Shown here in pieces: positions 34,253 to 40,548 of a stretch of DNA of 40,548 nucleotides. The stretch is from Nocardioides sp. GTDB lineage: Bacteria; Actinomycetota; Actinomycetes; Propionibacteriales; Nocardioidaceae. A program made the position numbers and the translations under genes. Under the pieces are notes generated by a model. It saw only the letters and a program-made list of their open reading frames with translations. It did no database searches and was not told the origin of the DNA. Position 1 is the first letter of the stretch. Each line of letters begins with the position of its first letter. Location of the stretch: assembly GCA_030698375.1 (NCBI GenBank), contig JAUYLL010000040.1, positions 1-40,548 on the forward strand, written 5' to 3'.

Positions 34253-35371
34253 ATGGGCAAGGAGCCGCCAGAGTACGACTGGTTGTACGGCAGGGAGAAG
34301 CCGTCCCGCGACCCCGAACCCACCCGGGTGATGCCACTGCGTCCCCGGCAGGAGCCCACCCCACCCGCGCGGCCCCCGCAGCGGCCCCTCCCCTCCAGCA
34401 CCGGCGCGGGACGCCCGGGCCGACGGCGCCCGTGGGGCAAGATCGCGCTCGGGGTCCTCGCCGCCTGGCTCGTCTTCCTCGTCGTCGTCCCGCTGATGGC
34501 CTGGGCCTCGGTCGAGAAGGTCGAGGCCACCCCCGAGGGTGACCGGCCTGCCGAGCAGCCCGGGTCGACGTACCTCCTCGTCGGCAGCGACAGCCGCGAG
34601 GGACTGACCCGGCGCCAACGCCGCGCGTTCGGGACCGGGGACGACGGGGGGCGGCGTACCGACACGATCATGCTGCTGCACACCGGCAGCGGACCGAACC
34701 TGTTGCTGTCGATCCCCCGCGACTCCATCGTCGACATCCCCGGCCGCGGCACCAACAAGATCAACGCCGCCTACGCCTTCGGTGGCGCCCCCCTGCTGAC
34801 GCAGACCGTCGAGCAGGCGACCGGCATCCGCGTCGACCACTACGTCGAGATCGGCTTCGCCGGCTTCGTCGGCCTGGTCGAGGCCGTCGGTGGCGTCGAG
34901 ATCTGCGCGCAGGACGCGATGCGCGACCCGCTGGCCAACCTCGACATCGAGGCGGGCTGCCAGGAGATGAACGGGCGCGTCGCGCTCGGCTACGCCCGCT
35001 CGCGCAAGCTCGCCAACCTCGGCGACATCGACCGCGCCCGGCGCCAGCGCGAGGTCGTGAGCGCCGTCGGCTCGAAGGCCGCCTCGCCGTGGTCGTTCAT
35101 CAACCCGGTGCGCTACTACCGGCTGGCGAACGCCGGGGCCGACGCCCTCGTCGTCGGAGAGGACACCGGCCCCTTCGCGACCGGACGGTTCGCGTGGGCG
35201 ATGACGCGCGTGGACGGGGAGAACGGCCTGACCTGCTCGATGCCGATCATCGACCTCGCGGTGAACTGGGACCCCGAGCGCAGCCAGCGGCTCTTCCGGC
35301 TGATCGCCGCCGACCGCACCGAGGACATCCCCAACCGCCTGTGCCGGCCCTCGGGCCTGGCCAACCAGTGA
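34253..35371 (+). CDS. LCP-family cell-wall polymer ligase (single TM)
   Basis: A 372-residue LytR-CpsA-Psr protein. A Pro/Arg-rich cytoplasmic tail opens MGKEPPEYDWLYG. One TM helix (about 66-88, IALGVLAAWLVFLVVVPLMA) is followed by the extracytoplasmic LCP domain: TYLLVGSDSREGL, RTDTIMLLHT, LLSIPRDSIVDIPGRG, NKINAAYAFGG and YARSRKLANLGDIDRARRQ. The Asp/Arg pattern for polyprenyl-phosphate binding is complete. The ATG at 34253 is 8 bases after TAGCGT; a GTG two codons earlier is too close. The crotonase gene follows after 7 bases. It may serve the galactan or another wall polymer. Confidence 0.93.
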   Translation: MGKEPPEYDWLYGREKPSRDPEPTRVMPLRPRQEPTPPARPPQRPLPSSTGAGRPGRRRPWGKIALGVLAAWLVFLVVVPLMAWASVEKVEATPEGDRPAEQPGSTYLLVGSDSREGLTRRQRRAFGTGDDGGRRTDTIMLLHTGSGPNLLLSIPRDSIVDIPGRGTNKINAAYAFGGAPLLTQTVEQATGIRVDHYVEIGFAGFVGLVEAVGGVEICAQDAMRDPLANLDIEAGCQEMNGRVALGYARSRKLANLGDIDRARRQREVVSAVGSKAASPWSFINPVRYYRLANAGADALVVGEDTGPFATGRFAWAMTRVDGENGLTCSMPIIDLAVNWDPERSQRLFRLIAADRTEDIPNRLCRPSGLANQ

Positions 35372-35378
35372 GGAACCC

Positions 35379-36266
35379 GTGACCGACACCGCGCCCGCGT
35401 CCGACTACGAGACCCTCCGCTGGGAGGTGGACGAGGACGGCATCCTCACGCTCTCCCTCCACCGGCCCGACGCCCTCAACGCGTTCACCGTGACGATGGC
35501 CGACGAGCTCGAAGCCGCCTTCGTCCGCGCCGCCGAGGACGACACGGTGCGCGCCGTGGTCGTCACCGGCACCGGGCGCGCGTTCTGTGCCGGGATGGAC
35601 CTCTCGGCCGAGGGCAACGTCTTCGGGCTCGACGAGTCGCTGCGCCCCACCCCCGCCGACCTGCGCGAGCGGTTCGACGAGGCCGAGATCCACGACGGGG
35701 TGCGCGACACCGGGGGCCGGGTCACGCTGGCGATCCACGCCTGCCCCAAGCCGGTCATCGGCGCGATCAACGGCGCCGCCGTCGGCATCGGGGCCACCAT
35801 GTCGCTCGCCATGGACGTCCGGATGGCCTCGACGAAGGCCCGGATCGGTTTCGTCTTCGGTCGGCTCGGCATCGTCGCCGAAGCCTGCTCGACGTGGTTC
35901 CTGCCGCGCATCGTGGGCCTGCCCACCGCCCTGGAGCTCTGCTACTCCGCCGACATCCTCGACGCCGAGCAGGCCCACGGCCACGGCCTGGTCCGCTCCG
36001 TGCACGAGCCCGACGACCTGCTCCCTGCGGCGTACGACCTGGCCCGGTCCTTCACCCGGGACCGCTCCCCCGTGGCCACCGCGCTGATGAAGCAGATGCT
36101 CTACCGCAACTCCGCCCAGCCGCACCCGCTCGAGGCGCACCTCACCGACTCGCTGGCGATGTTCTACACCAGCATCGGCGACGGCAAGGAGGGCGTCGCC
36201 GCCTTCCGCGAGAAGCGCGCCCCCCGCTTCACCGGCCGCGCCTCCGACCTCCCCGAGATCGAGTAG
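35379..36266 (+). CDS. Enoyl-CoA hydratase/isomerase (crotonase) family protein
   Basis: A 295-residue crotonase-fold enzyme acting on acyl-CoA. The oxyanion-hole segments are TGTGRAFCAGMDLSAEG and AINGAAVGIGATMSLAMDVR. The Glu that matches the second catalytic Glu of enoyl-CoA hydratase is present in RLGIVAEACSTWFLPR. The position of the first catalytic Glu (GGGCE in hydratases) is not Glu, so isomerase or another reaction is possible. A GAGGA lies 4 bases before the GTG and overlaps the LCP stop region, so both are probably on one mRNA. No functional link with the LCP protein is evident. Confidence 0.9.
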   Translation: MTDTAPASDYETLRWEVDEDGILTLSLHRPDALNAFTVTMADELEAAFVRAAEDDTVRAVVVTGTGRAFCAGMDLSAEGNVFGLDESLRPTPADLRERFDEAEIHDGVRDTGGRVTLAIHACPKPVIGAINGAAVGIGATMSLAMDVRMASTKARIGFVFGRLGIVAEACSTWFLPRIVGLPTALELCYSADILDAEQAHGHGLVRSVHEPDDLLPAAYDLARSFTRDRSPVATALMKQMLYRNSAQPHPLEAHLTDSLAMFYTSIGDGKEGVAAFREKRAPRFTGRASDLPEIE

Positions 36267-36276
36267 CAGCAGGGTC

Positions 36277-36304
36277 GAAAGTCACTACACGTGTAGTGAC
36301 TTTC
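36277..36304. terminator. Perfect 28-base palindrome between convergent genes
   Basis: The arms GAAAGTCACTACAC and its complement meet without spacer around the central CACGTG. It lies 11 bases after the crotonase stop and 66 bases before the stop of the minus-strand LigB-like gene. As RNA it would fold on both strands into a 12-pair stem with an ACGU loop, bounded by A and U runs. That fits a bidirectional terminator. Its perfect symmetry and lower GC also fit a dimeric protein site. Confidence 0.6.
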
Positions 36305-36369
36305 CAGTTTCGAGCCCCTCGGAGAGCCGATTTCCCGGAGTTTCCTATACATGGATCGGCCATCGCCGG

Positions 36370-36906
36370 TCAGGCGAGGTCCCAGCGCGCGACCCAGTAG
36401 CGGACGCCGAAGGGATCGTCGGCGTAGGCGAGGTCGGCGGTCTGCACCGCCCGGCCGGAGGCCAGGACCGCGTCACCGAGGGCCCGCAGCACCGGGGCTC
36501 CGGCCGCCAGGAGCTCCGCCCCCAGGTCCAGGTCGAGGCTGGCCAGGGTCACCGCGTCGCCCTCGCGCAGCGCCTCCTCGACCACGGCGTCGTACGGCGC
36601 GGCGCGCTCGTCCAGGTGTCCGGGCGCTTTCTCCCCACGCCTCGCCGACCCGTCGCCCGCGACGAGCAGCGCTCCTGCCTCCCCCAGCGGGGCCTCCAGG
36701 AGGCCGATGTCGCGGAGCAGGTGGGCAGCGACCGGCTCGCCCCACGCCGGCTCGGCGAGCACCGCGACGTCGTGCAGACCCTCCAGCGCCCGGCGTACGG
36801 CGGCGCGCAGCCCGGGCACGACGTCGGCGCGCCCTGCATGCTCGGGGAGCAGCAGCGGCGCGGCCGGCACGACGACCACCGAGGCGACGGAAGCAGACAG
36901 CCTCAC
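36370..36906 (-). CDS. LigB/MEMO-like (class III extradiol dioxygenase B-subunit fold) protein
   Basis: A 178-residue protein resembling the actinobacterial proteins annotated as class III extradiol dioxygenase subunit B-like. Seen marks are VVVPAAPLLLPEHAG at the N-terminus, LVAGDGSARRGEKAPGHLDERAAPYDA in the middle and DPFGVRYWVARWDL at the end. It is shorter than typical relatives of about 230 residues, mainly between the first two segments. Dioxygenase activity is doubtful, since few metal ligands can be identified. The GTG overlaps the folP2 stop (GTGA), so it is the last gene of the gpgS-folP2 operon. Confidence 0.75.
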   Translation of the reverse strand: MRLSASVASVVVVPAAPLLLPEHAGRADVVPGLRAAVRRALEGLHDVAVLAEPAWGEPVAAHLLRDIGLLEAPLGEAGALLVAGDGSARRGEKAPGHLDERAAPYDAVVEEALREGDAVTLASLDLDLGAELLAAGAPVLRALGDAVLASGRAVQTADLAYADDPFGVRYWVARWDLA

Positions 36907-37763
36907 GCGAGCCCCCGGACCAACCGCGCGGGTGCCAGGTCGCCGCGGATCGTGGCGACCATGTCGACCACCTGGCGGGTCTCGACCACCTCGTGCACCC
37001 GGAAGATGCGTGCGCCGTGCCAGGCGGCCACCGCGGTCGCGGCGAGGGTGCCGGTGAGCCGCTCTCCGACGGGCAGGTCGAGGCTCTCACCGACGAAGTC
37101 CTTGTTGGACAGCGAGACCAGCACCGGCCATCCGGTGGCCGTCATCTCGTCCAGGCGCCGGGTGAGCTCGAGGGAGTGCAGCGTGTTCTTCCCGAAGTCG
37201 TGGGCGGGGTCGATGAGCAGGCTCTCGCGCGCGACCCCCAGACCGACGGCCCGCTCGGCCTCCCCCACGGTGTGCGCGATCGCGTCGGCAACCACGTCGT
37301 CGTAGGCCACCCGGTGCGGCCGCGTGCGCGGCGTCGCTCCGCCGGTGTGGGTGCACACCAGGGCGACGTCGAACTCCGCGGCGACCTCCGCCAACCCCGG
37401 GTCGTGCCCGCCCCACGCGTCGTTGAGCAGGTCCGCTCCGGCCTCGCACACCGCACGGCCGACCTCCGCGCGCCAGGTGTCGACGCTGATCACCACCCCC
37501 GGGTACGCCGACCGGACCCGCGCCACGAAGTCCACCACCCGAGTCTTCTCCTCCGCGACGTCGATCACCGCGCCGGGCGCGGCCTTGATGCCGCCAATGT
37601 CGACGATCTCGGCACCCTGCTCGACGACCTGGGCGACCCGCTCGAGGGCCTTCTCCTCCGCCCAGGTCGCGCCGCGGTCGTAGAAGGAGTCGGGGGTGCG
37701 GTTGACGATCGCCATCATCAGCGTGGCGTCATCGGCGAAGGTGTGCCGGCCGAGACGGAGCAT
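36903..37763 (-). CDS. FolP2-type dihydropteroate synthase homologue
   Basis: A 286-residue TIM-barrel pterin-binding protein. The dihydropteroate synthase signature near the N-terminus reads MAIVNRTPDSFYDRG instead of the usual NVTPDSFSDGG. This is the pattern of mycobacterial FolP2 (Rv1207), which lies next to gpgS and is not the main folate enzyme. Other parts are DIGGIKAAPG, LLNDAWGGHD and LIDPAHDFGKN, and the C-terminal IFRVHEV keeps the Arg-x-His that binds the pterin or phosphate. Its ATG overlaps the gpgS stop by one base (TGATG). The true substrate is unclear. Confidence 0.9.
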   Translation of the reverse strand: MLRLGRHTFADDATLMMAIVNRTPDSFYDRGATWAEEKALERVAQVVEQGAEIVDIGGIKAAPGAVIDVAEEKTRVVDFVARVRSAYPGVVISVDTWRAEVGRAVCEAGADLLNDAWGGHDPGLAEVAAEFDVALVCTHTGGATPRTRPHRVAYDDVVADAIAHTVGEAERAVGLGVARESLLIDPAHDFGKNTLHSLELTRRLDEMTATGWPVLVSLSNKDFVGESLDLPVGERLTGTLAATAVAAWHGARIFRVHEVVETRQVVDMVATIRGDLAPARLVRGLA

Positions 37764-38698
37764 CAGGCGGCCCCTGCGTCGGGCACGCTGCGTGCCGGCG
37801 GACGCTCACCGGTCCGCACCACGCGCTCGAGCGGGGTGAGGCCGTCGCGTCCGGGGAGGTACTGCCGCAGCGCCACGGCGTCGCGCGCGGACCGGCCGCG
37901 GCGCCGGTCGGTCGCGGCCATGATCTGCAGGGCCATCGCGCCGAGGTCGTGCAGCCCCTGGTGGGTGTGGGCCCGGCGGCCGAGGTCGACCTGGGCGATC
38001 GCGTCGACCCCCCGGGCGGCAGCGGTGTCGACCAGCGCGGCGATCTCCACGGCGTACCCCGTGGGCACGCTCAGGGAGGCGAACAGCGGGCGCCGAACCG
38101 CCCATTCCCCCGCGAGGGGCTGCACAAGCCCCGCGAGCTCGGGCCACGCCAGGGCGATCAGCGGCCGGGCGACCAGCTCGGTGACGCGTCCGCCCTCGTA
38201 GGCGGTGCCGTCGCCGGTGAGCAGCGGGCGCTCGTAGAAGCCCTTGACCAGCTGCACCGTCCGGTCGGTGAGCAACGGGCCGAGCAGACCGGGGACGAAG
38301 TGGGTGTCCCAGTCGACGAGATCGGCGTCGATGAAGACGAGCACGTCGCCGTGGGTCACGAACTGCGCCTTCCACATCGCCTCCCCCTTGCCCGGCACGC
38401 TGCCGAGGTCGGGGCGCACGTCGGCACTGCGGTGCACGGTCGCGCCGGCATCGGCGGCGACCGCGGCGGTGTCGTCAGCGGAGTCGGAGTCGATGACCAC
38501 GACCTCGTCCACCAGACGTGCGGTGTCGACGAGGGCCGCGCGGAGCCGGCTGACGATCGGCCCGACCGTCGCCGCCTCGTCGCGGGCCGGGACCACGAGG
38601 CTGACCGTGGTGCCGGAGGCCTGCTTGCGCTCGAGGAGGTCCTCGAGCGGCACGTCGGCCCAGTGGTGGGTCCGCCGCGCGAACCAGTCCTCGCTCAC
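37763..38698 (-). CDS. gpgS: Glucosyl-3-phosphoglycerate synthase
   Basis: A 311-residue GT81-family enzyme that moves glucose from a nucleotide donor to 3-phosphoglycerate. This is the first step toward glucosylglycerate and, in mycobacteria, methylglucose lipopolysaccharide. It begins MSEDWFARRTHHWADVPLEDLLERK. Motifs are SLVVPARDEAATVG, VIDSDSADDT, PGKGEAMWK at 102-110, metal-binding DAD at 124-126 in FIDADLVDWD, and GYAVEIAALVD. The GTG follows TACGCT by 7 bases with no Shine-Dalgarno site. The gpgS-folP2 order is the same as Rv1208-Rv1207. Confidence 0.94.
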   Translation of the reverse strand: MSEDWFARRTHHWADVPLEDLLERKQASGTTVSLVVPARDEAATVGPIVSRLRAALVDTARLVDEVVVIDSDSADDTAAVAADAGATVHRSADVRPDLGSVPGKGEAMWKAQFVTHGDVLVFIDADLVDWDTHFVPGLLGPLLTDRTVQLVKGFYERPLLTGDGTAYEGGRVTELVARPLIALAWPELAGLVQPLAGEWAVRRPLFASLSVPTGYAVEIAALVDTAAARGVDAIAQVDLGRRAHTHQGLHDLGAMALQIMAATDRRRGRSARDAVALRQYLPGRDGLTPLERVVRTGERPPARSVPDAGAA

Positions 38699-38705
38699 GG
38701 TGCCG

Positions 38706-38711
38706 AGCGTA
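38706..38711 (-). promoter_or_regulatory. -10-like TACGCT of the gpgS operon
   Basis: TACGCT ends 7 bases before the GTG at 38698, in the 14-base gap after ornithine aminotransferase; it overlaps no annotated stop. A leaderless gpgS-folP2-ligB-like transcript is inferred. Confidence 0.45.
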
Positions 38712-38712
38712 G

Positions 38713-39936
38713 TCAGGCCCGGCTAGCGACCCGCCCCCGCAGCGTCTCGAGCGCCTCGCCGAGCCGGTCCAGGCCCCAGTCGAGGTCCTCGACCGAGATC
38801 GTCAGCGGCGGGGAGATGCGGATCGTCGAGCCGTGGGTGTCCTTGGCCAGGACCCCGCGGGCCAACAGCTCCTCGCAGAGCTCGCGGCCCGACCCGAGCG
38901 CCGGGTCGAGGTCGATGCCGGCCCACAGACCGCGCACCCGGACCCCGACGAGCCCCTTGCCGAGGAAGGCCTCGAGCCGCTCCCGGAGGTGGCCTTCAAG
39001 CTTGCGGGCGTTCGCCTGCGGCTCGCCGGTCTCGAGCAGCGCGATGACCGCGCGACCGACAGCGGTCGCCAGCGGGTTGCCGCCGAAGGTGCTGCCGTGG
39101 CTGCCGGGGGTGATCACGCCCATCACGTCACGGTCGGCCGCCACCGCCGACAGCGGGAGGATGCCGCCACCGAGCGCCTTGCCGAGGATGTAGAGATCGG
39201 GGACGACCTCGTCGCGCTGGCAGGCCAGCGTGTAGCCGGTGCGACCGAGCCCGGACTGCACCTCGTCGGCGATCATCAGCGCCCGGTTCTCGACGCAGAG
39301 CCGGCGCACGTCGGCCAGGAAGCCCTCGGGGGGCAGGATCACCCCGGCCTCGCCCTGCACGGGCTCGACCAGGACTGCCACGGTGTGCTCGTCGAAGGCC
39401 GCCTCGAGTGCCTTCGCGTCGCCGTACGGCACGGAGGTGAAGCCGGGCGTGTAGGGCCCGTAGTGCGCCTTGGCGACGTGGTCGCCGGAGAAGCTGACGA
39501 TGCTGATCGTCCGGCCGTGGAAGTTGCCGTCCATCACGATGATCCGCGCGTGGCCGTCCGGGACGCCCTTGACCTCGTGGCCCCAGCGGCGGGCGATCTT
39601 CAGCGCGGTCTCCACGCCCTCGGCGCCGGAGTTCATCGGCAGCACCGCCTGCTTGCCGGTCAGCGCGGCGAGCTCGGCGCAGAACGGCCCGAGCTGATCG
39701 TGGTGGAACGCGCGGCTCGTCAGGGTCAGCCGGTCCAGCTGCGCGTGCGCGGCGGCGACCAGGTCCGGGTGACGGTGCCCGAAGTTCAGGGCGGAGTACG
39801 CCGCGAGGAAGTCAAGGTAGCGGTTGCCGTCGTCGTCGCTGACCCAGCTTCCCTCGCCGTGGGAGACCGCCACGGGCAGGGGGTGGTAGTTGTGGGCGCC
39901 GTGGACGGCCTCGAGCTCGACGGGTGTGGTGGACAT
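38713..39936 (-). CDS. rocD: Ornithine--oxo-acid transaminase
   Basis: A 407-residue class III PLP aminotransferase that converts ornithine and 2-oxoglutarate to glutamate semialdehyde and glutamate in arginine/ornithine breakdown. It opens MSTTPVELEAVHGAHNYHPLPVAV, typical of ornithine aminotransferase. PLP contacts are NSGAEGVETALK, MIADEVQSGLGRTG and the Schiff-base K253 in LYILGKALGGGILP, followed by GSHGSTFGGNPLA. The ATG at 39936 is at the conserved N-terminus. The frame is open 20 codons further up, but that part has no homology I recognise. It is divergent from the CoA-ester lyase gene. Confidence 0.93.
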   Translation of the reverse strand: MSTTPVELEAVHGAHNYHPLPVAVSHGEGSWVSDDDGNRYLDFLAAYSALNFGHRHPDLVAAAHAQLDRLTLTSRAFHHDQLGPFCAELAALTGKQAVLPMNSGAEGVETALKIARRWGHEVKGVPDGHARIIVMDGNFHGRTISIVSFSGDHVAKAHYGPYTPGFTSVPYGDAKALEAAFDEHTVAVLVEPVQGEAGVILPPEGFLADVRRLCVENRALMIADEVQSGLGRTGYTLACQRDEVVPDLYILGKALGGGILPLSAVAADRDVMGVITPGSHGSTFGGNPLATAVGRAVIALLETGEPQANARKLEGHLRERLEAFLGKGLVGVRVRGLWAGIDLDPALGSGRELCEELLARGVLAKDTHGSTIRISPPLTISVEDLDWGLDRLGEALETLRGRVASRA

Positions 39937-40081
39937 GTCACCCACGATGCCAGGCGATCCGCAGTTTGCCGAACCCGTGAGAAAGGCCACGGTCACGGCC
40001 GGGCACTACCCGGCGGTAGCCACCCCTCGCCATACTGACCCACGCCCCCGACCCTCGACCCCCCACTGGAAGTGAGAGCTC
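39937..40081. other. 145-base divergent intergenic region
   Basis: This region separates rocD and the lyase. On the plus strand CATACT (40031-40036) is a possible -10 about 45 bases before the lyase GTG. A short inverted repeat CTACC-N4-GGTAG is at 40006-40019. Nothing stronger is seen. Confidence 0.35.
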
Positions 40082-40548
40082 GTGCGCAACCCCCGTGCCT
40101 TCCTCCGTCCCCTCGCCGTCGGTGCGCCGACGCCCGCCTCGGAGATCCCGTTCCGCCCCAGCCGGATGATCCACTTCTTCGACCCGAGCAACGAGAAGAT
40201 GGCCGCCAAGGTGCCCGACATCGCGACCAAGGTCGACATCATCCTCGGCAACCTCGAGGACGCCATCAAGACCGACAAGAAGGAGGCCGCGCGCCAGGGC
40301 CTCGTCGACATCGCGAAGGCCACCGACTTCGGCCACACGCAGCTGTGGGCGCGGGTCAACAGCCTCGACTCCCCGTGGGTGCTGGACGACCTCATCACGC
40401 TCGTCACCGAGATCGGCGACAAGCTCGACGTCGTCATGGTGCCGAAGGTCGAGGGGGCGGACGACATCCACTACGTCGACCGCCTGCTCGCCCAGCTCGA
40501 GGCGCGCGCCGGCCTGGACCGGCCGATCCTCGTGCACGCCATCCTCGA
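40082..40548 (+). CDS. HpcH/HpaI aldolase/citrate lyase family protein, malyl-CoA-lyase-like (3' end beyond window)
   Basis: The first 155 codons of a CoA-ester lyase run off the right edge. The visible protein has SRMIHFFDPSNEKMAAKVP, DIILGNLEDAIKTDKKEAAR, LWARVNSLDSPWVLDDL and VVMVPKVEGADDIHYVD. The LED/VP-K layout is that of the CitE/Mcl TIM-barrel, where Mg2+ is held by acidic residues and Arg binds the substrate. It best resembles L-malyl-CoA/beta-methylmalyl-CoA lyases. Substrate cannot be fixed without the C-terminus. The GTG has GGA and a GTGAGAG stretch 3-13 bases upstream as a weak ribosome binding site. Confidence 0.88.
   Translation, partial: MRNPRAFLRPLAVGAPTPASEIPFRPSRMIHFFDPSNEKMAAKVPDIATKVDIILGNLEDAIKTDKKEAARQGLVDIAKATDFGHTQLWARVNSLDSPWVLDDLITLVTEIGDKLDVVMVPKVEGADDIHYVDRLLAQLEARAGLDRPILVHAIL

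Noticed and set aside
40006-40019. Inverted repeat CTACC-N4-GGTAG as an operator for rocD or the lyase
   Set aside because: Only 5-base arms; such repeats are common by chance in this composition.

Overview
The window is high-GC actinobacterial DNA. Gene content and order point to a Nocardioides-like member of the Propionibacteriales. The taxon is an inference from gene families and base composition, because there is no rRNA gene. It is chromosomal core sequence: 35 protein genes (two cut by the window ends), no tRNA or rRNA gene, no insertion sequence, no phage and no CRISPR. Genes are tightly packed, and the longest gap between genes is about 155 bases.

Left block (1-12535, all on the minus strand; transcription runs from ahcY towards secA): S-adenosylhomocysteine hydrolase, the MtrA-MtrB two-component system with its lipoprotein LpqB, a ComF-type phosphoribosyltransferase, long-form HPF, a NarL/LuxR-type response regulator, a YcaQ/AlkX-type DNA glycosylase with a small methyltransferase, and SecA. 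The order matches the Mycobacterium tuberculosis Rv3240c-Rv3248c neighbourhood (secA1, hpf, comF, lpqB, mtrB, mtrA, sahH), with tmk missing.

Middle block (12621-25555): an SIS-domain sugar-isomerase-like protein, a Trm112-like zinc protein, phosphomannomutase, DUF3499, a metallopeptidase-fold protein, DUF5719, a very large membrane glycosyltransferase, WhiB, the F420 genes cofD and cofE, a DUF3105 membrane protein, a sugar-nucleotide pyrophosphorylase (probably GDP-mannose) and a TIGR03089 protein. This corresponds to Rv3256c-Rv3268 (manB, whiB2, fbiA-fbiB and so on).

Galactan block (25563-33775, minus strand): a lipid-linked polysaccharide ABC exporter (ATPase and permease), a GlfT2-like galactofuranosyltransferase, UDP-galactopyranose mutase, a two-domain glycosyltransferase whose first half resembles GlfT1, and an LCP ligase. 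A second LCP gene lies nearby on the other strand. Together these could make UDP-galactofuranose, build a galactan on a lipid carrier, flip it and attach it to peptidoglycan. The block occupies the place of wbbL1-rmlD in M. tuberculosis. Between the LCP genes is a hot-dog thioesterase that looks broken by an internal deletion and frameshift.

Right block (35379-40548): a crotonase-family enzyme, then an operon of glucosyl-3-phosphoglycerate synthase, FolP2-type pterin-binding protein and a LigB/MEMO-like protein, then ornithine aminotransferase divergent from a CoA-ester lyase of the citrate/malyl-CoA lyase type.

A feature not tied to any one gene is that many starts have a -10-like TANNNT box ending 6-8 bases before the ATG or GTG, as expected for leaderless mRNAs. 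Two divergent gene pairs have interlocked boxes sharing one TA step.
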